DNA of 18,619 nt from an uncultured candidate division Zixibacteria bacterium (GTDB taxonomy: Bacteria; Zixibacteria; MSB-5A5; GN15; PGXB01). Location: contig CALAMC010000085.1 of assembly GCA_937925655.1 (NCBI GenBank), forward strand, positions 1 through 18,619, written 5' to 3'. Positions within the stretch are counted from its first letter, which is position 1. Each line of letters starts with the position of its first letter. A program made the position numbers and the translations under genes. Positions 13,759 through 18,619 of the stretch are shown here, piece by piece. A model generated the notes under the pieces. It saw only the letters and a program-made list of their open reading frames with translations, did not search any database and had not been told where the DNA came from.

Positions 13759-15266
13759 TGAAAACGGTCAATAATTTTCTTTCCGATTCCGCCCGCCGGC
13801 TCCCCGGCAAAATTGCCCTGGTTTTTGGCGAGCAACGATTCTGTTACAGCGACATTTTTGAATACGCCCTGAATCTGGCCGGGTATTTGAAAAAAAACGG
13901 GCTGAAAAAAGGCGACCGCGTCGGTATATACCTCGGCAACTGCCCGGAAGCGGTTATATCAATCTTCGGCGTTCTTGAAGCGGGCGGTTGTTTCGTGATC
14001 ATAAACCCGACCATCAAAGAAAACAAGCTGACGCATATCATCAATAATTCCGGGGCCCGGTTTCTGATTACCGATATCGCCAAAACACCAACCGTGGACA
14101 ATCTGAAAGACCGTTTGGACCACGAAATCGGTACCATATATTCCGGTATTGCCTTATCGAATGAACAGTGCCTTGAAAGAATAATCAAAGAAAAAAATAC
14201 CCTCGATTGGGCCCGACCGATAGATATCGATTTGGCCTCGATCATATATACTTCCGGGTCAACCGGCGATCCCAAGGGCGTGACCATGTTGCACCGCAAC
14301 ATGGTCTCGGCGGCGACGTCGATAACGACCTATCTGGAAAACATCGAGGATGACATCGTCCTCAATATGCTGCCCTTTTCCTTTGACTACGGGTTGTACC
14401 AGCTTCTGATGGTTTTTAAATTCGGGGGTACGCTTGTATTGGAAAAGTCTTTCGGCTATCCCTATCAGATGATAGAACTGATCGGCAGGGAAAAAGTTAC
14501 GGGGCTCCCCTGCGTTCCCACCATGTTCGCTATTTTATTGCAGCTGGAAAAACTCGAAGACGTCGATCTGTCGTCGGTCCGCTATATCACCAACACCGCC
14601 GCGGCCCTGCCGCCCAACTTCATTCCCCGCCTTCAGAGAATATTCAAATCGGCGCGGATATTTTCGATGTACGGTCTGACCGAGTGCAAGCGAGTTTCTT
14701 ATCTTCCGCCGGATATGATATCGAAAAAACCCGACTCGGTCGGGATCGCGATGCCCAATACGGAAGTCTGGATTGCCGACGATGACGGCTCCGAGCTTCC
14801 CCGGGGAAAAATCGGGGAACTGGCCGTGCGCGGAGGTTCGGTCATGCAAGGTTACTGGAACGATCCGGAAACAACCGCCCGTGTCCTTAAACCGGGACGT
14901 TACCCATGGGAAAAAGCTCTCTATACGGGAGATCTGTTCAAGATGGATGCCGACGGTTATTTGTATTTTGTGGGACGCAAGGACGATATTATCAAATGCC
15001 GGGGCGAACGGGTTTCACCCAAGGAAATTGAAAACGTCCTGTATTCCATGCCCGAAATTCTCAACGCGCGCGTCATCGGCATTCCCCATGAAATCTTCGG
15101 TCAGGCCATAAAGGCAGAAATAGTCCTCAAAGACGGCCATGCTCTAACAGACAAGCAGGTTCTCGCCTATTGCCGCAAAAACCTCGAAGACCTGATGGTG
15201 CCGCAGTACGTTGAATTTGTCAAAAGCCTGCCGATATCGGCATCCGGAAAAATCAAGCGAAAATAA
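13758..15266 (+). CDS. Acyl-CoA/acyl-ACP ligase, AMP-forming (exosortase-locus type)
   Basis: A 502-residue ANL-superfamily enzyme that adenylates a carboxylic acid and transfers it to CoA or to the neighbouring carrier. The AMP-binding signature YTSGSTGDPKGV is at 164-175. MYGLTE and ELAVRGGSVMQGYWN mark the central core. GRKDDIIKCRGERVSP marks the hinge to the C-terminal domain. The catalytic lysine is K498 in SGKIKRK at the very end. The GLTECKRVSYLPPDMI region resembles the acyl ligases found in XrtA/PEP-CTERM polysaccharide loci, as I recall them. The substrate is unknown. It ends 17 bases from the convergent asnB stop, without a visible terminator. Confidence 0.9.
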   Translation: MKTVNNFLSDSARRLPGKIALVFGEQRFCYSDIFEYALNLAGYLKKNGLKKGDRVGIYLGNCPEAVISIFGVLEAGGCFVIINPTIKENKLTHIINNSGARFLITDIAKTPTVDNLKDRLDHEIGTIYSGIALSNEQCLERIIKEKNTLDWARPIDIDLASIIYTSGSTGDPKGVTMLHRNMVSAATSITTYLENIEDDIVLNMLPFSFDYGLYQLLMVFKFGGTLVLEKSFGYPYQMIELIGREKVTGLPCVPTMFAILLQLEKLEDVDLSSVRYITNTAAALPPNFIPRLQRIFKSARIFSMYGLTECKRVSYLPPDMISKKPDSVGIAMPNTEVWIADDDGSELPRGKIGELAVRGGSVMQGYWNDPETTARVLKPGRYPWEKALYTGDLFKMDADGYLYFVGRKDDIIKCRGERVSPKEIENVLYSMPEILNARVIGIPHEIFGQAIKAEIVLKDGHALTDKQVLAYCRKNLEDLMVPQYVEFVKSLPISASGKIKRK

Positions 15267-15283
15267 TCCGATTAATCATGCAT

Positions 15284-17269
15284 TTATTTCGACGTATCGT
15301 CATGGTATACGTTGAATGAGTCACGTCGTGGACTGTCCGGTACTTTGAAATTATCAATAAAATGATGGTGAAATAGTTGGGTTGAAAGTATCCCTATGAA
15401 TGACATATTATCCTTGAACGACAGGTGGGCATGCGACAGCTTTTTGCATTTTTCGCGAAGCATGGCCACCGGTTCGGACTTGAAAATCCCGACGTTGTCA
15501 AGCCTTTCTTGTGACAGCATTTGCGCGATATATTCCGGCGAGTCATCCTGTACAAAGCTATTGGAATCGGGGGCCATGTACGGTTGTTTGACCCGGTCAA
15601 TTATCTGGCGGGGCAATTCTTTTTCCATGGCCTTTTTCAGAATGAATTTTTCTTTCAAACCATGGATTTTATACAGCGGCGGAATGGTTGCGGCAAATTC
15701 GACCACCCGGTGATCCAGAAACGGGAATCTTCCCTCGACCGAATTGGCCGCCGAAACGCGGTCCCCTTGAGATGACAACAGGTAACAGGCCAGGAGAGAT
15801 TTGGCTTCCAGGTACTGGGCGCGAACCAGATGATGCCAGGCATAGAAATTTTCCGGAAGATTTACGCCGAAAGACTCGGCCGCATCGTGGCCGGCAATGG
15901 CCGCGCGCACGTCATCGGTAAAGAAATCCTTGATTTTGGTGGTCGTATTCATACGCGGTATATGGGAAAAATAGTAACGATCGGCTTGCGACAAGCCTGC
16001 TTTGTAAAAAGTCTGCAGATAAAAACGGGCTCGGGCCGCCGACAGCGGTAATGTGGGATATAACCGGCGAAGCAGAAGCGGCCGCCATTTCGAATCCGGA
16101 TTGCGCGACCAGAATTTGCGGATCAAGGTTTCCTTGAACAGGTCATAGCCGCCAAGGATTTCATCGGAACCTTCACCGGTCAAAACCACCTTAAAATTAT
16201 GCCGTCGCACTAAAGACGACAGCATTAAAAGGGGCGTTGGCGCGGTACGCACGATGGGCCGCTCGGTATGCCAGATCACTTTCGGGAAATTTTCGGCGAT
16301 ATCATGATAAGTGCATTGTATCTGGTGGTGACTGGTCCCCAGAAATTCCGCCATCTGTTTTTGATAACCGGACTCATCATAAGCCTTGTCATGGAAGGCG
16401 ATGGAGAAGGTTTCGATGGGCGTGTCGGTAAAATGCCTGATAAGCGCGGTCGTGGCCGAGCTGTCCAGCCCGCCGGACAGGTACCCTCCGACCGGCACAT
16501 CGGCCCGCAACCGGAGCCGAACGGCATCGACCAAAAGAGCGTGCAACTCTTCGGCCCAGGAATCAATGGAACGGGTTTTGTCGAAGCTTTCCGGATAGTT
16601 CAGGTTCCAGTAGCGGCCGATGGCAACCCGCTCATTTTTAATTTCGGCCCAGGTACCCGCTTCCAATTCTTTGATATTCTCGAAAACCGTGCGCGGTGCG
16701 GCGGTCGTCCACCACGTGAAAACCTCATCGAGACCTTTGTAGTCGATTTTTCGGGGGATGGTCGGATCGCAAAAGATGGCTTTTATTTCTGAAGCGAAGG
16801 TCACACGGTCGTTATGAACCGCATAAAAAATCGGCCGAATGCCCATGCGGTCCCTTGTTAAAAATAACGACCGGTTCTTTTTGTCATAAATGGCAATGGC
16901 GAACTGGCCGTTGAACCGGCTCATGCATTCTTTGCCCCATTGCTCATAGGCATGGACAATTACTTCCGTATCGGATTTGGTTTTAAAAACATGCCCCAGC
17001 TTTTCGAGTTCCGGACGCAATTCAATATAGTTGAAAATTTCGCCGTTAAAGGAAATCCAGAGTGTCCCGTCTTCATTGCAGAGGGGTTGAGAACCGCCGG
17101 ACAGGTCGATAATGGACAATCGGGCCTGACCCAGGGCGCAATATTCGTCGAAATAGGCCCCGAATTCATCGGGACCGCGATGCTCAATCTGCTTGACCAT
17201 GCGTCCGATCAGGTCGTAATCAGGAGCACACTTGTCTTTAAGTTGAAAATATCCGGCAATTCCGCACAT
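15284..17269 (-). CDS. asnB: AsnB-type glutamine-dependent amidotransferase (asparagine synthase family)
   Basis: A 661-residue two-domain enzyme. The N-terminal class II glutaminase begins with MCGIAGYF, in which C2 becomes the nucleophile after methionine removal; RLSIID (51-56), NGEIFN (75-80) and SDTE (99-102) complete that site. The synthetase domain has the ATP loop SGGLDSS at 265-271 and GEGSDE further on. It would make asparagine from aspartate, glutamine and ATP. Enzymes of this group also amidate sugars or other acids in polysaccharide loci (TIGR03108-type), and the neighbours here (ACP, acyl ligase, Wzz) make that alternative real. The ribosome site before the ATG is weak (TTTGAGAT). 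The symbol marks the family, not a proven substrate. Confidence 0.88.
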   Translation of the reverse strand: MCGIAGYFQLKDKCAPDYDLIGRMVKQIEHRGPDEFGAYFDEYCALGQARLSIIDLSGGSQPLCNEDGTLWISFNGEIFNYIELRPELEKLGHVFKTKSDTEVIVHAYEQWGKECMSRFNGQFAIAIYDKKNRSLFLTRDRMGIRPIFYAVHNDRVTFASEIKAIFCDPTIPRKIDYKGLDEVFTWWTTAAPRTVFENIKELEAGTWAEIKNERVAIGRYWNLNYPESFDKTRSIDSWAEELHALLVDAVRLRLRADVPVGGYLSGGLDSSATTALIRHFTDTPIETFSIAFHDKAYDESGYQKQMAEFLGTSHHQIQCTYHDIAENFPKVIWHTERPIVRTAPTPLLMLSSLVRRHNFKVVLTGEGSDEILGGYDLFKETLIRKFWSRNPDSKWRPLLLRRLYPTLPLSAARARFYLQTFYKAGLSQADRYYFSHIPRMNTTTKIKDFFTDDVRAAIAGHDAAESFGVNLPENFYAWHHLVRAQYLEAKSLLACYLLSSQGDRVSAANSVEGRFPFLDHRVVEFAATIPPLYKIHGLKEKFILKKAMEKELPRQIIDRVKQPYMAPDSNSFVQDDSPEYIAQMLSQERLDNVGIFKSEPVAMLREKCKKLSHAHLSFKDNMSFIGILSTQLFHHHFIDNFKVPDSPRRDSFNVYHDDTSK

Positions 17270-17377
17270 ATCTCAAATACTGTTTAAAACCCGCCTTTGT
17301 TTGTCGGGACCCAAAAATGAAAGCCCAATATAATAAATATATCGGTATAGGGAGGGATTATTTATCGGGCAGTTATA

Positions 17378-18619
17378 CTATCTTTTGACGATAATTTTCC
17401 CGCTCAAATCACCGTCTGCGACATACCACAAATAAACGCCCGATGCAACCGGATTGCCGGAGGAATTGGTTCCATCCCAGGCAACGTCGCCACCGGTGGC
17501 TGACCAGCTTTTGACCAGCTCCCCGGTCAGAGTCATGATATGCAAGGCCGAACCATCGGGTATACCGGTAAATGTGGTATGGTCATGATGCCTGGGAATA
17601 AAGGGGTTGGGGTAGGCGTGGGCGTCGGGTTGAACCCCAAAATTAAAGACGGCCCCGAAATTGCCGTCATTGGCCCGTGCCCGCCAGTAATAGACGCGGC
17701 CGCTTTCCAGCGGTTGTTCAATCCGCCAAGATGTCGTTTCCCCGCTTTCCTGGGCGATGTTATTAACCGCGGTCGCCAGCGTCACAAAGAAGGAATCATG
17801 GGCGATTTCAAAGTGATAAACGTTTTGCGGGTTGGCATCCACATTGATAACCTGCAGAGTTGGCCGGGTCGACGCTACAATCGAATTGTCTTCGGGATAT
17901 AACATCAAGTCATCGGTTACGGGCGGGTCATCGTCGCCCGTTCCCAGGTCGAAATAAGCCTCGGCCGCCGCCGTATTGGACACCCCCGACAAATTGCCGA
18001 CATCGTCAGAAGCTCTTATCGCAAAATAATAAACTTGAGCCGGGGTTAAGCCCCCGACGACAAACGATTGGGGCGTCCCCGACGGCTGTGGAGTGGGAGG
18101 ATTGGTTACGGCCGCCGCCGCCGCGAAATTGACGGCGGTTATCGGGTTAAGCGAATAGCGAATATTATAACTGGTCGCGGTGCCGGTCGCTCCGTCGTCA
18201 CCGGGCGCGGTCCAGCTGATCACGATTTCACCGTTATTGGCGCCGGTAACCGCGTCGAGATCGTCGATTGTTCCCGGCGGCGTTTGGTCGACCACACCCG
18301 AACTGCGGGCAACCGCAGAAACGACGTTGGAAATCATGGATACATTATCAGCGTCATCCCATGACCTGATTGCGAAAAAATATGTCGCCGCCGGAGTCAG
18401 ACTGCCAACCGTAAAATTATGCGTCGAACCGGTCAAAAGAGGCGACGGAGGATTCGTTACCTGCGAGGCATAGGCAAAATTATAGGAAGTGATTGGCTGC
18501 AGTGAATACCGAATGTCATAGCCTGATGCGGTCCCGATGGCGCCATCGTCACCGGGAGCCGTCCAGCTCAACCTGACTTCGCCGTCGTTTGTCCCGGTCA
18601 CGGCGCTCAAATCATCGAT
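17378..18619 (-). CDS. Secreted protein with fibronectin type III repeats and a C-terminal sorting/FlgD-like domain (5' end outside window)
   Basis: The frame is open to the window edge. The first possible start codon, at 18610, is a TTG inside a conserved IDDLSAVTG repeat, so the true start lies beyond 18619. About 413 residues are visible, ending at 17378. Two fibronectin type III domains of about 117 residues each are followed by a region of about 100 residues with an Ig-like FEIAHDS...WRIEQPLESGRVYYWRAR fold. The last 80 residues (HAYPNPF to GKIIVKR) have the YPNPF start and the GVYLWYV near-end pattern of Por/T9SS-type C-terminal domains or FlgD-Ig domains. It is probably cell-surface or secreted; its ligand is unknown. 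Confidence 0.85.
   Translation of the reverse strand: MDDLSAVTGTNDGEVRLSWTAPGDDGAIGTASGYDIRYSLQPITSYNFAYASQVTNPPSPLLTGSTHNFTVGSLTPAATYFFAIRSWDDADNVSMISNVVSAVARSSGVVDQTPPGTIDDLDAVTGANNGEIVISWTAPGDDGATGTATSYNIRYSLNPITAVNFAAAAAVTNPPTPQPSGTPQSFVVGGLTPAQVYYFAIRASDDVGNLSGVSNTAAAEAYFDLGTGDDDPPVTDDLMLYPEDNSIVASTRPTLQVINVDANPQNVYHFEIAHDSFFVTLATAVNNIAQESGETTSWRIEQPLESGRVYYWRARANDGNFGAVFNFGVQPDAHAYPNPFIPRHHDHTTFTGIPDGSALHIMTLTGELVKSWSATGGDVAWDGTNSSGNPVASGVYLWYVADGDLSGKIIVKR
17960..18619 (-). repeat. Tandem fibronectin type III repeats
   Basis: Two copies with a period of 351 bases (117 residues): the first from the window edge at 18619 and the second from 18268. Both begin IDDL-AVTG, share SWTAPGDDG and RYSL-PIT, and both contain a VTNPP segment before a GLTPA/SLTPA-Y-FAIR strand. 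Their closeness in protein suggests recent duplication, and more copies may lie beyond the edge. Confidence 0.8.

Noticed and set aside
18608..18610. TTG as start codon of the FN3 protein
   Set aside because: It lies inside the conserved IDDL repeat motif, and the frame stays open to the window edge, so the gene starts outside the window.

Overview
The window suggests an uncultivated, Gram-negative, sulfate-respiring bacterium. It carries the cytoplasmic sulfate-activation genes sat-aprB-aprA, a full-length qmoC, a tetrapyrrole/siroheme branch (hemA, precorrin-2 dehydrogenase, cobA-hemD fusion) and several small proteins of a kind seen in sulfate reducers. The last gene is a secreted fibronectin-III protein with a C-terminal domain of the Por/T9SS-FlgD type, common in the FCB group. 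A Zixibacteria-like or other FCB-related genome is my best guess, but this is inference from gene content and no phylogenetic marker was tested.

Layout. (1) 1-2590, plus strand: 3' end of hemA, precorrin-2 dehydrogenase/ferrochelatase and the CobA-HemD fusion, which form the route from glutamyl-tRNA towards siroheme, the cofactor of dissimilatory sulfite reductase. (2) 2602-4469, minus strand: a terminator, a ferritin-like four-helix protein and qmoC. (3) 4470-5028: a 559-base divergent control region with two well-formed promoters and at least five copies of an 18-base TTGTGAA-N4-GTNACWW site. (4) 5029-8701, plus strand: sat, aprB, aprA, closed by a perfect 12-bp hairpin. (5) 8848-10008, plus strand: a zinc-ribbon protein and a YkgJ-type cysteine-cluster protein, closed by a terminator. 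(6) 10062-13343, minus strand: nadE, a Wzz-type chain-length protein and a HEAT-like protein resembling the DVU0298 family. (7) 13507-15266, plus strand: acyl carrier protein and acyl-AMP ligase. (8) 15284-18619, minus strand: a partial FN3/sorting-domain protein and an AsnB-type amidotransferase.

How it fits together. Sat makes APS from sulfate and ATP. AprBA reduces APS to sulfite. QmoC is the membrane subunit of the Qmo complex, which is thought to pass quinol electrons to AprBA. QmoA and QmoB are not in the window, and qmoC stands in its own transcription unit facing away from sat. The shared sites beside both promoters suggest that one regulator ties the two units together. The sequence type fits a Rex (NADH-sensing) or CRP/FNR/HcpR-family protein. 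Regions 6-8 resemble parts of exosortase-associated surface-polysaccharide loci (ACP, acyl ligase, amidotransferase, Wzz) and look unrelated to sulfur metabolism.

The most interesting signal is the divergent qmoC/sat control region: two near-consensus promoters, each with the same site 5-6 bp upstream of a perfect -35 box, and further sites over the sat -10 and in its leader.
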